Numbered from the stretch's first letter, positions 21,998 to 30,415 are shown. The stretch: DNA of 40,023 nucleotides from Frigididesulfovibrio sp031553235 (GCA_031553235.1 JAVBLS010000050.1:1-40023); one strand, 5' to 3'. The notes: generated by a model from the letters alone, not told the origin. A program made the numbers and translations.

Positions 21998-23548
21998 ATG
22001 AAACGGTTTCGTTCTGTTTACGCCATTCTGGCCCTGGCGTTGATTCTGGTCACGGCCGGGTGCGGCGACGACGGCAAAAAGGATGCAGAAAACAAGAAGA
22101 AGGTTGAAGACCAACTGGCCAAGCTGCCCGGCACCCACAACGCCACCGTGATGGTCAAGGGCGACACCCTGACCATCACCAACTTCATGGCCGACGTGCC
22201 TTACGCGGGCATGGGCACGATGCACCTGAGCGCGGCCGAGATCAAGGCCGAGGGCGTGGACTTTGACGCCGACACCAAAACCGGCGTGGTGCTCATCGCC
22301 AAAAAGACCACCTATAAAGATTACAAAAGCTCCATGACCCTCTCCGGCGAGAGTGCCGCCGGCCTAGGCGAGGGCACTGTGGCCTCTTCGGTCAAGCAGG
22401 TCGTGATCAACGACCTGCAGATGGACGCGGCCGCCCTCGAAAAGGCCCTGAACAAGCCGAACGCGAGCATTGCCGACTTGGTGCCCTCATTCATGACCAT
22501 GAAAATCGGCTCCACCTCGGCCGAAGGCTACCGGGCCGACTTCAACATGGGCATCATCTCCGGCACCATGCTCATGGACAAATGCTCCACCGGTTCAATG
22601 ACCATGCTTGACTACAACGATCTGACCATGGAAAACTTCAAAATCGTGGCCATGGGCGCCGAACTCTTCTCCATCGGCAAGTGGAACATCAAGAAGGTGG
22701 TCCTGCCCGATTTTATCACCCCTTATATAAAGCATCTCGGCACGCCCGAGGCGGCGAACGCCGCCCCCATGGCCACCCCCGACGCCTTCGGCGACGATCT
22801 GGCCGCAGCCTTCAAAAAAACCGGCCTGCGCATGGAAGGCATGCTGATCGAAAACGCCTCGCTGCGTCCCCTGACCAACGACCCCATAACCCTGCGTAAG
22901 GCCACGGTCGACCTGGTGATCACCCCGGACCGCATCTCCCTGAAAAAGGAAGTGGACGGGTTTGTCATCCCGCCTTCGGTCTACGGCAAGGGCTTTGAGG
23001 GCAAGGCCCTGGCTACTCTCTACGGCAAGCCCTTTGATTTTTCCGGCGCCGTGGACTTTGAAGCCGTCAAAGAAGGCGCCGGCGGCCGCATGACCCTGAA
23101 CACCCTGCGCATTGCCGACAAAAACCTGGGTGGCGGCGAATTTTCCGCCAAGGGCACCTTTGCCGAGTCCGACAAAGATGTCCCGGCCGTGCCCAACGCC
23201 CCCGACAGTGTAAACCTCACCGGCATGACCTTCAGCATGAAGGACAGCGGTATGGTCGACCTGATCTTTGCCTGTCTGGCCGAGGAGCAGAAGGCCTACA
23301 ATCCCTCCGTCAGCAAAGAAGCCCTCAAGGCCCAATCCATTGAGGCCATAAAGATGCAGGGCATGGCCGGCGGCGCCATGAAACAAGTTGCCGACGCTCT
23401 GGCCCAGTTCCTGGAAACCCCGGGTTCCACCTTCAGCTTCAGCATCGCTCCGAGCGCGCCCATGGCCATGGATGCCTTGCAACAGGCCCTGGCCACTTCC
23501 ATAGAAGGCCTGAACCTGAAGGTTCAAACCACCCCGGGCACGAAGTAA
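21998..23548 (+). CDS. Lipoprotein of unknown function, paralogue 2
   Basis: A 516-residue protein with a clear lipoprotein signal (ALALILVTAGC, mature start CGDDGKKD). Its N-terminal 60 residues align with the preceding gene and later blocks are shared (DYNDLTMENFKIVAMGAEL here, EYRDYQVKNVSVMAMGVEV there; LRMEGMLIENASLRPLT here, MRLEGLRLENLRVRPMT there), so the two arose by tandem duplication. No enzymatic motif is visible. The ATG follows GGAAGGAGAG. A strong terminator follows the stop. Confidence 0.8.
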   Translation: MKRFRSVYAILALALILVTAGCGDDGKKDAENKKKVEDQLAKLPGTHNATVMVKGDTLTITNFMADVPYAGMGTMHLSAAEIKAEGVDFDADTKTGVVLIAKKTTYKDYKSSMTLSGESAAGLGEGTVASSVKQVVINDLQMDAAALEKALNKPNASIADLVPSFMTMKIGSTSAEGYRADFNMGIISGTMLMDKCSTGSMTMLDYNDLTMENFKIVAMGAELFSIGKWNIKKVVLPDFITPYIKHLGTPEAANAAPMATPDAFGDDLAAAFKKTGLRMEGMLIENASLRPLTNDPITLRKATVDLVITPDRISLKKEVDGFVIPPSVYGKGFEGKALATLYGKPFDFSGAVDFEAVKEGAGGRMTLNTLRIADKNLGGGEFSAKGTFAESDKDVPAVPNAPDSVNLTGMTFSMKDSGMVDLIFACLAEEQKAYNPSVSKEALKAQSIEAIKMQGMAGGAMKQVADALAQFLETPGSTFSFSIAPSAPMAMDALQQALATSIEGLNLKVQTTPGTK

Positions 23549-23563
23549 GAGTCGGCACGGCCT

Positions 23564-23613
23564 AAAAAACGCCGGCCCCGGCTCCTCCTGAGGAGCCGGG
23601 GCCGGCATTTTTT
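23564..23613. terminator. Strong bidirectional terminator
   Basis: Perfect 17-bp arms (23571-23587 and 23590-23606) flanked by AAAAAA (23564-23569) and TTTTTT (23608-23613), so it works in both directions. It ends transcription of the lipoprotein pair; the IS630 remnant begins at the following TA. Confidence 0.9.
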
Positions 23614-23614
23614 A

Positions 23615-24081
23615 GAGCATTCTAACGCGGAAATCGATGTACGGCTTCCGCTCCATGCGTGCACTGGGAGACAGTGACGATCCTATCCTCAATCAGACTT
23701 GATGGCGAGACTGAAAGTCTTATTTTTGAAGGTGCGGTCGATCGCAAGATGTTTGGTGCTTACATAAAAGAAGGCCTTGCACCAACATTGCGGCTAGGAG
23801 ATATTGTTGTCATGGACAGTCTTAGCGCCCATAAGTCTCAAGATGCTTGCAACGTAATCCGCAAACGCCAGGGGAAGTGTTTTTTTCCTGCCTACAGCCA
23901 AGATTTCAATCCGATTGGAAAGATGTGGAGCAAAGTCAAACAAATACTGCGTGAAATAAAGCCACGCACAGAAGAGTTGCTTGCAGCCGCTGCTGCTGCT
24001 GCCCTGAACGCCGTCACGGTTGACGATGCCAGGGCTGGTTTGATTCATATGGATATACAGCGCTTCAAAGTTAAAATGCTC
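23615..24081 (+). mobile_element. Internally deleted IS630 copy
   Basis: Terminal repeats are GAGCATTCTAACGCGGAA on the left and, read inward, GAGCATTTTAACTTTGAAG on the right. The left flank is TA (23613-23614); the right flank is TG, so one target base is lost. At 467 bp it is less than half the length of a full IS630. Base composition is visibly poorer in GC than the neighbours. It sits in the gap between two convergent genes, directly after one terminator and next to another. Confidence 0.75.
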
Positions 24082-24082
24082 T
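23626..24082 (+). pseudogene. IS630 transposase, C-terminal half, inactive
   Basis: The frame matches the second half of an IS630/DDE transposase: HWETVTILSSIRLDGETESL, GDIVVMDSLSAHKS with the second catalytic Asp, and FFPAYSQDFNPIGKMWSKVK. The N-terminal helix-turn-helix half and the first catalytic Asp are gone. The third catalytic residue, the Glu of NPIE, is Gly here (NPIG), so the protein could not catalyse transposition. The frame runs past the element end because the flanking TA that would complete a stop (CTC TAG) is now TGG. No ribosome site is seen. Confidence 0.8.
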
Positions 24083-24100
24083 GGGGGTGGCGGCACCCCC
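24083..24100 (-). terminator. Short hairpin after the anchored protein gene
   Basis: Arms GGGGGTG (24083-24089) and CACCCCC (24094-24100) lie directly after the stop at 24101-24103 on the minus strand. The usual T-run is replaced by the end of the IS630 remnant (AGAGCATTTT), so termination may be weak. Confidence 0.45.
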
Positions 24101-25474
24101 CTAAGTCCCGGGAGCGGAACGACTCAAACCAGCACCAATGTCCGGAGAGCCGTCGAGCAGGAGGTTGGGGATAAAGAGCAGGGGCGTGGGTCTTGTCGGT
24201 TCCAGGGACAGGCACAGGCCGCCGCCCTCACGGCTGAAGGTCGAGATTTCAGCCTGCCAAGCCGGAGTGAACAGGCCGGGGGCCTCGCGCATGCCCTGTT
24301 GCAGCAGTCGGAACGTCCAACGGGCGAAGGTGGAATGCGGTCTGCCGCGATTTTCGAAATCCAGAGAGGCTGCAAGCAGCTTGGGAGTGCGCAATTCAAG
24401 GGCGGGGAAAAGGCCGGGCGCATTGGGAGGCGGCGGCTCGTCCGCCTGTTCCCAGAGCAGGCGTGCCTTCTCGCCGGCCGGGTTGCGCAGTTCCCCCTGC
24501 ACGGTCAACCTGAAACCGCCGGCACCGGCTCCGGACTCCGCTTGCGCCTCGCCGGCAAGACGGCCGTCGGCCGGAGGCAAAAAATCCGCGGCAATCCAGT
24601 CCAGTGCGGTGAGGCCCCTGACAGCCAGGACGACGCGGGCGGACTCCGGCCCGGAAAACAACGCACCGGAAAGCAGAGCGGCCCGCCAGGCCCCGCCTGT
24701 CGGATAAGCCGCTTCGGCCCGCAGGGCCAAAAAATTCAGCCGCACGCCGGCCGGCAAACGAGTCGCTTCGCCGCCCCCGGCAGGGCTTTCGAAGTATGGC
24801 AGCAAATTCAGGCCGCGCCGTGCTCCCGAAAGCAGGTGGGCTGCCCCAAAGCGCAGGCCGTCCGCTTCATAGCGTAAACCGTCGAGCAGCAACAGCTCAT
24901 GCCGGGCAAGAGAAAACCCAACGCCCGACAACGCGTCGAGGGCCAAATCCAGGCCGGGGTCATGCAGACGCAGCCCGGTCAGATCGACAACCTTGGCCCG
25001 CATGCGCAAAGCGTCCGGACCGAAAGCCTCGCCTCGCGGCTCCCAAGGCAGGGAAAGCAAACCGGGAAAGGGGCCGGACAGTTCGTGGACTTCCAACCGT
25101 TCCAGAGCAAGCCCGGCGTTGGAGTGCATCGGCTCCACCCCGCGCAGCAGAAAGTGGTCGGCCAGGCGTGCGTCCTCGGTTCCAAATACCAGGGCAAACA
25201 GGTTTACGCCCTCAAGCCGTATTTCTTCCACCCGGCGGACCATGGCGAACCCCGGTGTCGGGCGGAGATCACGGGCCACGGCCAGGCCGGCCGGAAGATT
25301 GACCTCAAGCGACGCGGGTACAAGGCCAAGGCCGTTGCGCAGCAGTTTGCCCAAGGTGTCGGCCAAACGGCGCTCGGCAGAGGGAATGAGGGTGGCGGCC
25401 GCAATCAGAAGCAGACCGCCGAGAAGCGGCAAAAAAAACCATGACCGGAAGCGGGAACGCGTCCCTCCGGGCAT
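24101..25474 (-). CDS. Membrane-anchored envelope protein, possible third relative of the lipoprotein pair
   Basis: A 457-residue protein with one N-terminal membrane anchor (WFFLPLLGGLLLIAAATLI) and a large periplasmic part rich in Leu, Ala and Gly. Its opening (LADTLGKLLRNGLGLVPASL then EEIRLEGVNLFAL) has the same order of elements as the lipoproteins across the gap (LLARLP-NATVEV then LEVEGVNF), which suggests distant relatedness. The pattern of repeated beta segments recalls AsmA-like proteins, but I cannot assign it. The ATG at 25472-25474 lies one base after the stop of the upstream gene, so the two are coupled. Confidence 0.7.
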   Translation of the reverse strand: MPGGTRSRFRSWFFLPLLGGLLLIAAATLIPSAERRLADTLGKLLRNGLGLVPASLEVNLPAGLAVARDLRPTPGFAMVRRVEEIRLEGVNLFALVFGTEDARLADHFLLRGVEPMHSNAGLALERLEVHELSGPFPGLLSLPWEPRGEAFGPDALRMRAKVVDLTGLRLHDPGLDLALDALSGVGFSLARHELLLLDGLRYEADGLRFGAAHLLSGARRGLNLLPYFESPAGGGEATRLPAGVRLNFLALRAEAAYPTGGAWRAALLSGALFSGPESARVVLAVRGLTALDWIAADFLPPADGRLAGEAQAESGAGAGGFRLTVQGELRNPAGEKARLLWEQADEPPPPNAPGLFPALELRTPKLLAASLDFENRGRPHSTFARWTFRLLQQGMREAPGLFTPAWQAEISTFSREGGGLCLSLEPTRPTPLLFIPNLLLDGSPDIGAGLSRSAPGT

Positions 25475-25475
25475 G

Positions 25476-25841
25476 TCAGGCTTTGCCGCCGGAATGCAAC
25501 AAACGCAGCGATTCTTCCACGCCGATGCCCGCCAGACGTACCACGGCCAACATATAGCCGTCTTCGGGCCGGGGTCGGCAGACGGGGCAGCCTTCGGAGA
25601 GAATCAGGCAATGGGCGTCAAGCAGAGTAAAGTCGACCCCGGCCGCAGCAAGCAACTCCGTGGTCTTGCCGAACTCCCAAAGCACCGGCTTGCCGCAGAC
25701 CCGGCATTCCACATAGAGCAGCTCAGGGTCATACAGGGAATATCCCTCGGGCGCGGCAACACGGCGAGAGCGCCCCGGCGGCTTTTGCCGGGGACCGCCC
25801 GGAAACATTCCGGGAAGGGGCAAACGGAAGGGTTCGTTCAT
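25476..25841 (-). CDS. Small cytoplasmic protein with two Cys pairs
   Basis: A 121-residue protein without signal or membrane segment. Two CxxC pairs, VECRVCGKP and EGCPVCRP, about 45 residues apart, could bind one zinc ion as a split zinc ribbon. The N-terminal 40 residues are Pro/Arg-rich (PLPGMFPGGPRQKPPGRSRR). The ATG at 25839-25841 follows GGAGGG; a longer in-frame reading from 25910 is not needed. I do not recognise a function. Its coupling to the anchored protein gene suggests a shared process. Confidence 0.68.
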   Translation of the reverse strand: MNEPFRLPLPGMFPGGPRQKPPGRSRRVAAPEGYSLYDPELLYVECRVCGKPVLWEFGKTTELLAAAGVDFTLLDAHCLILSEGCPVCRPRPEDGYMLAVVRLAGIGVEESLRLLHSGGKA

Positions 25842-25988
25842 ACGCCGGCCCTCCGCAGGTATTCTGTGTATTGCATAGGCACATAATACGTACTTGAACA
25901 CGGATTGCAAGGGTGCGATTTATCACATTCGGCAGACGACACGGCCGCGGCCTGCCGCTCTCGGGGCACCTCCATCTTTCCTCCCGTG

Positions 25989-26017
25989 TTGACCTTTATT
26001 TTGTTTGCAGCTATCTG
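25989..26017 (+). promoter_or_regulatory. Promoter placing transcription start at the methylase ATG
   Basis: TTGACC (25989-25994) and TATCTG (26012-26017) are spaced by 17 bases. The expected first transcribed base falls at or within a base of the ATG at 26024, and no Shine-Dalgarno sequence is present, which fits a leaderless message. The -10 box matches consensus at only three positions. Confidence 0.45.
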
Positions 26018-26023
26018 CCGGGC

Positions 26024-26854
26024 ATGGCCCCCGAGACCTCCCCTTTTTCCCGGCCCTTTTTAAAATGGGCAGGCGGCAAATACCGGCTGCTTGGCCGCAT
26101 CCTGGCCGAACTCCCGGCCGGCGAGCGTTTGGTGGAACCCTTTGCCGGTTCGGCCGCCCTGTTTCTGAATGCCCCCTTTGGCCGGGCTCTGATCTGCGAC
26201 TGCAATGAGGATCTCATTGCCCTGTTCCGCTGTCTCCAGGCCGGAGGGGAAGAATTCATAGCGTTCTGCCGTGACTTCTTTCAGGCCGGAAACAACACGC
26301 CCGAGGCCTTCGCCGCCCTGCGCCGGCGTTTCAACGCAAGCCGCGAGCCGATCGAGCGCAGCGCCCTGCTGCTCTATCTCAACCGCCATGGATACAACGG
26401 CCTGGTGCGCTACAACGGCAAAGGGCTGTTCAATGTGCCTTTTGGCCGCTACATTCGGCCCTACTTCCCCGAGAAGGAACTGCGGGTCTTTTGGCGTAGG
26501 ACCGCGGCAAGCGAAACAGAGTTCGTCCGGCGCGACTTCCGCCGGGTGTTTGCCGAGTTGCGGCCCGGTGACGTGGTTTACTGTGACCCGCCCTATGCCC
26601 CGCTTGGCGGCAAGGCCGGTTTCACCACCTACGCCGGAACGGGCTTCGGTCCGACGGACCAGCAAGACCTGGCCCGCCTGGCCGGTGAAGCCCATGAACT
26701 GGGCATTCCGGTGCTGATCAGCAACCACGACACCGAAGATACCCGTTTGCTTTACCGCACGGCCCGGCTGACCCGCTTCAACGCGCCCCGAAACATCAGC
26801 TGCAGCGGCAAAACCCGCCGGCCCGCTCCGGAACTGCTGGCCGTGTACGCTTGA
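26024..26854 (+). CDS. Dam-type DNA adenine methyltransferase
   Basis: A 276-residue N6-adenine methylase of the D12/Dam class. The order of motifs is that of Dam: FLKWAGGKYRLL at the start, the AdoMet-binding VEPFAGSAALF (F-x-G, with the second Gly replaced by Ala), and the catalytic DPPY at 188-191 (YCDPPYAPL). GATC is the expected target by family but other sites occur among D12 enzymes. The start at 26024 is chosen from the family N-terminus; an upstream in-frame GTG at 25913 gives an unrelated Arg-rich extension. mutL follows 40 bp later on the same strand, which links methylation and mismatch repair by position. No restriction enzyme gene is next to it. Confidence 0.83.
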   Translation: MAPETSPFSRPFLKWAGGKYRLLGRILAELPAGERLVEPFAGSAALFLNAPFGRALICDCNEDLIALFRCLQAGGEEFIAFCRDFFQAGNNTPEAFAALRRRFNASREPIERSALLLYLNRHGYNGLVRYNGKGLFNVPFGRYIRPYFPEKELRVFWRRTAASETEFVRRDFRRVFAELRPGDVVYCDPPYAPLGGKAGFTTYAGTGFGPTDQQDLARLAGEAHELGIPVLISNHDTEDTRLLYRTARLTRFNAPRNISCSGKTRRPAPELLAVYA

Positions 26855-26894
26855 GGTACTTTACCTACGCCGGCCCGCAGGCTACACTCCGGAC

Positions 26895-28832
26895 ATGAAT
26901 ACTCCCGCCCCCATCCGTCCCATTCGTCTGCTCCCTTCGGCTCTGCGCAACCAGATCGCCGCCGGCGAGGTGGTCGACCGGCCGGCCGGCGTGCTCAAGG
27001 AACTGGTGGAAAACAGCCTGGATGCCGGGGCCACGGACATCCGCGTGGATCTTGAAGACGGCGGTGTGCGCTTGTTCTCGGTGCGCGACAACGGTTACGG
27101 CATTCCGGCCGCTGAATTGGAACAGGCCGTGACCCGCCATGCCACCAGCAAGCTGGCCACCTTTGAAGACCTGCTGCACGTCAGCCACTACGGCTTTCGT
27201 GGCGAGGCTCTGCCGAGCATCGCCTCGGTGGCCGACCTGACCGTGACCAGCGCTTTCAGCGGCGCCGACGGCAACACCGCCGAGGCCGCCTTTATCCGAG
27301 TACGCTTTTCCGAAACCGTGGGCCAAGGACCGGCCGCCCTAACCAGGGGCACCCTGGTGGAGGTTCGGGATCTTTTCTCCAACGTGCCGGCGCGCTTGAA
27401 ATTCCTCAAATCCCCGTCCGCAGAACTGAAGCGCTGCCGGGAAATGCTCATCCGCCTGGCCCTGGCCAACACCGATGTGGGCTTTCGCCTGGCCTCCGGT
27501 GGGCGTGAAGTGCTTTGCCTGCACGCCGGAGAAGACCTGCGCTCCCGCCTGGCCGGCGCCCTGGGCGATACCGGTGTGCGCGAGATGCTGCCCTTTGATC
27601 TGCAACGCAATGGCCTGAGGGCCCACGGCCTGGCCGCGCCGCCGGCCCTGGCCCAGGCGCGCGGCGACGGCGTGCGCCTGTATGTCAACGGCCGGCCCGT
27701 GGCCGACCGCCTGCTGCTCAAGGCCGTACGCGAAGCCTACAAAGGCCGACTGACCGGCCGGGAATTTCCCCAGGCCGTGCTCTTCGTGGAACTGGACCCG
27801 GAAGAAGTGGACGTCAACGTGCATCCGGCCAAAAACGAGGTGCGCTTCCGCGACGAGCGGGCCATATTCGGCGCGGCTCTGCGGGCTGTGGAAAGCGCCT
27901 TTGCCGGCGAGCCAATCCTGCCTTCTGCCGGCCTTGAGGCGAAGGAAACTCCGGCTTTTGCCGAGTTGCCGCCGCTCTTTGTCGCGCCACTCGACCCCAG
28001 ACCCCAGGGGTTCTGGGGCAGCCTGGATGCGCCCCGAATCATCAATCTGCCCGAGTCGACCGAGAACGGTGAAGAAACCCTCTTCCTAGCCGACGAGCCC
28101 GAGTCCGTCCTGCCTGCCGGTACACCCGGTACACCCGGTATACCCGGTGCGCCCAAGGCGAGTGCACCGGTACCAGGCATGCCTGACTTTTTTCCCTCCC
28201 GGCCGTTGCGCCCGGCCGTGGCCGAAGCGGGCGAGGTCTATCTGCCGCGCACAGAACAAACAAAAACAACGGGCTCCGGCTTCCCGGTCCGGGTGGGCGG
28301 GCTGCTCTGCCCGGCTCAGATCCTCAATGCCTATCTTTTCCTCCTGGATGGCGAGACCCCGCTCCTTCTGGACCAACACGCCGCCCATGAGCGGGTCTTG
28401 CTGCACCGCCTGGAAAATGCCGCCGGACCGGGCAGGCTTTTGCTCGCGCCCGCGGACATCCCTCTGGACGGGGACATGGAAGCTCGTCTGGAAGCGGCCT
28501 GGGACAAGCTGATCCGTATGGGTTGGGTGCTGGAGCGGCCAGCCGGCCTGCTGCGGGTACGCGGCCTGCCCACGGTACTGGATCGGGCTCCGGCTTTGGA
28601 AGGCCTGCGCGATCTTCTGGCAGGCCGGACCGAAGGCTTCGATGATGCGCTCCACCTCATGGCCTGCAAGGCGGCAATCAAAGCCGGGCAGCCTCTGACC
28701 GGGGACGAAGCCGCCGGCCTGCTGGCCCTGTGGCTCGGTACGCCGAACCGGGAGCACTGCCCGCACGGCAGGCCCACCGTGGTGCGCTTGAAGCGCTCCC
28801 TGTTGGACAAGCTCTTCAAACGCGGCTTGTAA
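26895..28832 (+). CDS. mutL: DNA mismatch repair protein MutL
   Basis: MutL links mismatch recognition by MutS to strand incision. The protein has 645 residues. The N-terminal GHKL ATPase is clear: IAAGEVVDRPAGVLKELVEN, DNGYGI, and GFRGEALPSIASV. A Pro/Gly-rich linker (about 365-440) contains GTPGTPGIPGAP encoded by nine-base direct repeats. The C-terminal domain keeps most of the endonuclease signature: DQHAAHE (493-499), ACKAAIKAG and CPHGRPT. In the motif DQHA-x2-E-x4-E the last Glu is replaced by His at 504. It follows the methylase gene by 40 bp and converges on a small membrane-protein gene, 7 bp apart. Confidence 0.95.
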   Translation: MNTPAPIRPIRLLPSALRNQIAAGEVVDRPAGVLKELVENSLDAGATDIRVDLEDGGVRLFSVRDNGYGIPAAELEQAVTRHATSKLATFEDLLHVSHYGFRGEALPSIASVADLTVTSAFSGADGNTAEAAFIRVRFSETVGQGPAALTRGTLVEVRDLFSNVPARLKFLKSPSAELKRCREMLIRLALANTDVGFRLASGGREVLCLHAGEDLRSRLAGALGDTGVREMLPFDLQRNGLRAHGLAAPPALAQARGDGVRLYVNGRPVADRLLLKAVREAYKGRLTGREFPQAVLFVELDPEEVDVNVHPAKNEVRFRDERAIFGAALRAVESAFAGEPILPSAGLEAKETPAFAELPPLFVAPLDPRPQGFWGSLDAPRIINLPESTENGEETLFLADEPESVLPAGTPGTPGIPGAPKASAPVPGMPDFFPSRPLRPAVAEAGEVYLPRTEQTKTTGSGFPVRVGGLLCPAQILNAYLFLLDGETPLLLDQHAAHERVLLHRLENAAGPGRLLLAPADIPLDGDMEARLEAAWDKLIRMGWVLERPAGLLRVRGLPTVLDRAPALEGLRDLLAGRTEGFDDALHLMACKAAIKAGQPLTGDEAAGLLALWLGTPNREHCPHGRPTVVRLKRSLLDKLFKRGL

Positions 28833-28839
28833 GGGTACC

Positions 28840-29181
28840 CTACTTGGGCCCATAGCCGCGCTTGCGCATGATTCTATGCAACAGCGGCGGCATGACCAGA
28901 CGGGAAACGGCAAAGGAAATGATCCAGACCGGCAGGATGATCCCCAGCACGGCCTTGGCGATGATCCCCAAGGCCAGGGGCGGGTTCCAGGAGTCCACCA
29001 GGGGCAGAAGATATGTCAGATACGTGGGCAAAGCCCAGAGCAGCAGCAGAGCGAACAAGGCCAGGCAGACCGGGTGCAGCAGCGCGGCCCGGACCACTTT
29101 GGCCCGCTCTGTGGCCGGAACCGGGGCAAGCGCCGGGTAGCGCTTGAGCAGGCGTTCGGCCTTGGAAAAAGGCGCATTCAT
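28840..29181 (-). CDS. Small inner-membrane protein, unknown function
   Basis: A 113-residue protein with two to three hydrophobic segments (VCLALFALLLLWALPTYLTYLL and ALGIIAKAVLGIILPVWIISF) and basic ends. I do not recognise a family. The ATG at 29179-29181 has only a weak GGAA upstream. It is downstream of, and on the same strand as, the MerR-like gene (58 bp gap), so the two may be co-transcribed. Confidence 0.65.
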   Translation of the reverse strand: MNAPFSKAERLLKRYPALAPVPATERAKVVRAALLHPVCLALFALLLLWALPTYLTYLLPLVDSWNPPLALGIIAKAVLGIILPVWIISFAVSRLVMPPLLHRIMRKRGYGPK

Positions 29182-29239
29182 GTCATATTCCGATAATCAA
29201 AAACGGTTGTGCAAAACGTGGACTTTGTTCGGTGGGCGC

Positions 29240-30337
29240 TCACCCCAGCAAGGCATCCAGAATAGCGGCGAATTCCGCCGGGTGTCCCTGGCGGTCGCCG
29301 TCCTTGAGCTGAAGAATTTCCGCCACCTTGGCCCCGTCCTTGGTGGGCAGTTCCATGAGCAGAAAAGAGAGCACTCTGGCCTCTTCCACGCCGGGGCGAT
29401 CAAGAATTAGGCGCCAGCCCTGGCCATAGGCCTCCCAGCCCATATGCCAGCGCTCGGCCGAGGGGAAACCGTAAACCAACACGGCCTTAAGGTCATTTAG
29501 AGAAAACCTGCCCCTGGCCCGGCCGCCGGCCCCCACATAGACTCCCTGCTCGGTGCGGACCACCAGGGGCAGGGTGAAAAAGCTCCGGGGCGGTTCGGCC
29601 CTGGCCGGTTCCTCGACCGATTCGGGGCGCGCGGCAGCCTCCGGCTCTTGCCGGATAGGAATAACCCTGGCCCCGGTCTCTTCGGCCTGCCCGGCCTCCA
29701 TCGGCTCTGTACGCCCGGCAATGACCGCGGCTTCTTCCACCACGCGGGTCCGTTCCTTGTCCCAGTTTTCTTTGGCCGCGGCCCGGCGCTCCAGCAAATG
29801 GCCAAGTTGATCGGCCAGCACACGCACCGTTTCGCTCAAGGTATCGGTGGTCCGGCCGATGCTGTTCAGGCGCTCCTCCAGACGCTCCTCAGCCCGCCGG
29901 GCCGCTTCGGCCCTGGAACCGCGCAGCTTTTCCACCTCTTCGGCCCCGGCCAGGCCGAGTTCGGCCAGCATGGCTTCGATGCTCTGCATGCGCTTGAGCA
30001 TGGCGCTTTGCCGGCCGCTCATTTCGACCATGCTCCGGGCCAGGCCGGAAAGGCCTTGCTCCGGCACCGACTTTTTTACTTGCTCCGGCAGCTTTTCATT
30101 GATCCAATCGAACTCGCCGGCCAAGCGGGCACGCACTTCGGGCACGGACATGCCCGTGCCGAACAGCTCCCGAATACGCAAGGCAACGGAGGCGGCCTGC
30201 GGGCTGAAACGGATGGGCTTGCCCTTGTTGGACACGGGAATACACCCGGGAAACTTGCGCCGATAGCTCTTGACCGTTGTTTCCGAAACCCCGAGCAGCT
30301 TGGCGAGATCCTTGTGGGTCAGGTTTTCCTGGCTCAT
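29240..30337 (-). CDS. MerR-type HTH protein with long coiled coil and unique C-terminal domain
   Basis: A 365-residue cytoplasmic protein. A MerR-like helix-turn-helix (LTHKDLAKLLGVSETTVKSY, then GKPIRFSP) spans about 5-70. It is followed by a long charged coiled coil (about 100-205, rich in Glu, Arg and Ala), a Pro/Glu-rich linker, and a folded C-terminal domain (about 255-365: FFTLPLVVRTEQGVYVG). No ligand-binding motif is seen. The ATG at 30335-30337 follows GAGG. The build (MerR HTH plus coiled coil, 1.8 kb from dnaA) recalls RacA-like chromosome-anchoring proteins, but a conventional regulator is equally possible. Confidence 0.72.
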   Translation of the reverse strand: MSQENLTHKDLAKLLGVSETTVKSYRRKFPGCIPVSNKGKPIRFSPQAASVALRIRELFGTGMSVPEVRARLAGEFDWINEKLPEQVKKSVPEQGLSGLARSMVEMSGRQSAMLKRMQSIEAMLAELGLAGAEEVEKLRGSRAEAARRAEERLEERLNSIGRTTDTLSETVRVLADQLGHLLERRAAAKENWDKERTRVVEEAAVIAGRTEPMEAGQAEETGARVIPIRQEPEAAARPESVEEPARAEPPRSFFTLPLVVRTEQGVYVGAGGRARGRFSLNDLKAVLVYGFPSAERWHMGWEAYGQGWRLILDRPGVEEARVLSFLLMELPTKDGAKVAEILQLKDGDRQGHPAEFAAILDALLG

Positions 30338-30380
30338 GTGCACCTCATGAAAGTGTTGTTGCGCGGCGAACATACCGGCA

Positions 30381-30415
30381 CCGCCCGGGTGGCGGCCTCA
30401 GCCGCGCCCGGGCGG
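30381..30415. other. Strong GC hairpin upstream of the MerR-like gene
   Basis: Outer arms CCGCCCGGG (30381-30389) and CCCGGGCGG (30407-30415) enclose a second stem, GCGGC and GCCGC. There is no T-run on either side, so it is not a classical terminator. It lies in the leader of the MerR-like gene and after the end of the M23 gene on the same strand. The rest of 30338-30511 shows no gene. Confidence 0.4.

Noticed and set aside
25913..26023. GTG start extending the adenine methylase by 37 codons
   Set aside because: The extension is unlike Dam N-termini and would run through the best promoter.
28115..28155. Nine-base direct repeats in mutL
   Set aside because: They encode a GTPGTPGIPGAP stretch in the variable linker of MutL; a simple-sequence expansion rather than a separate element.
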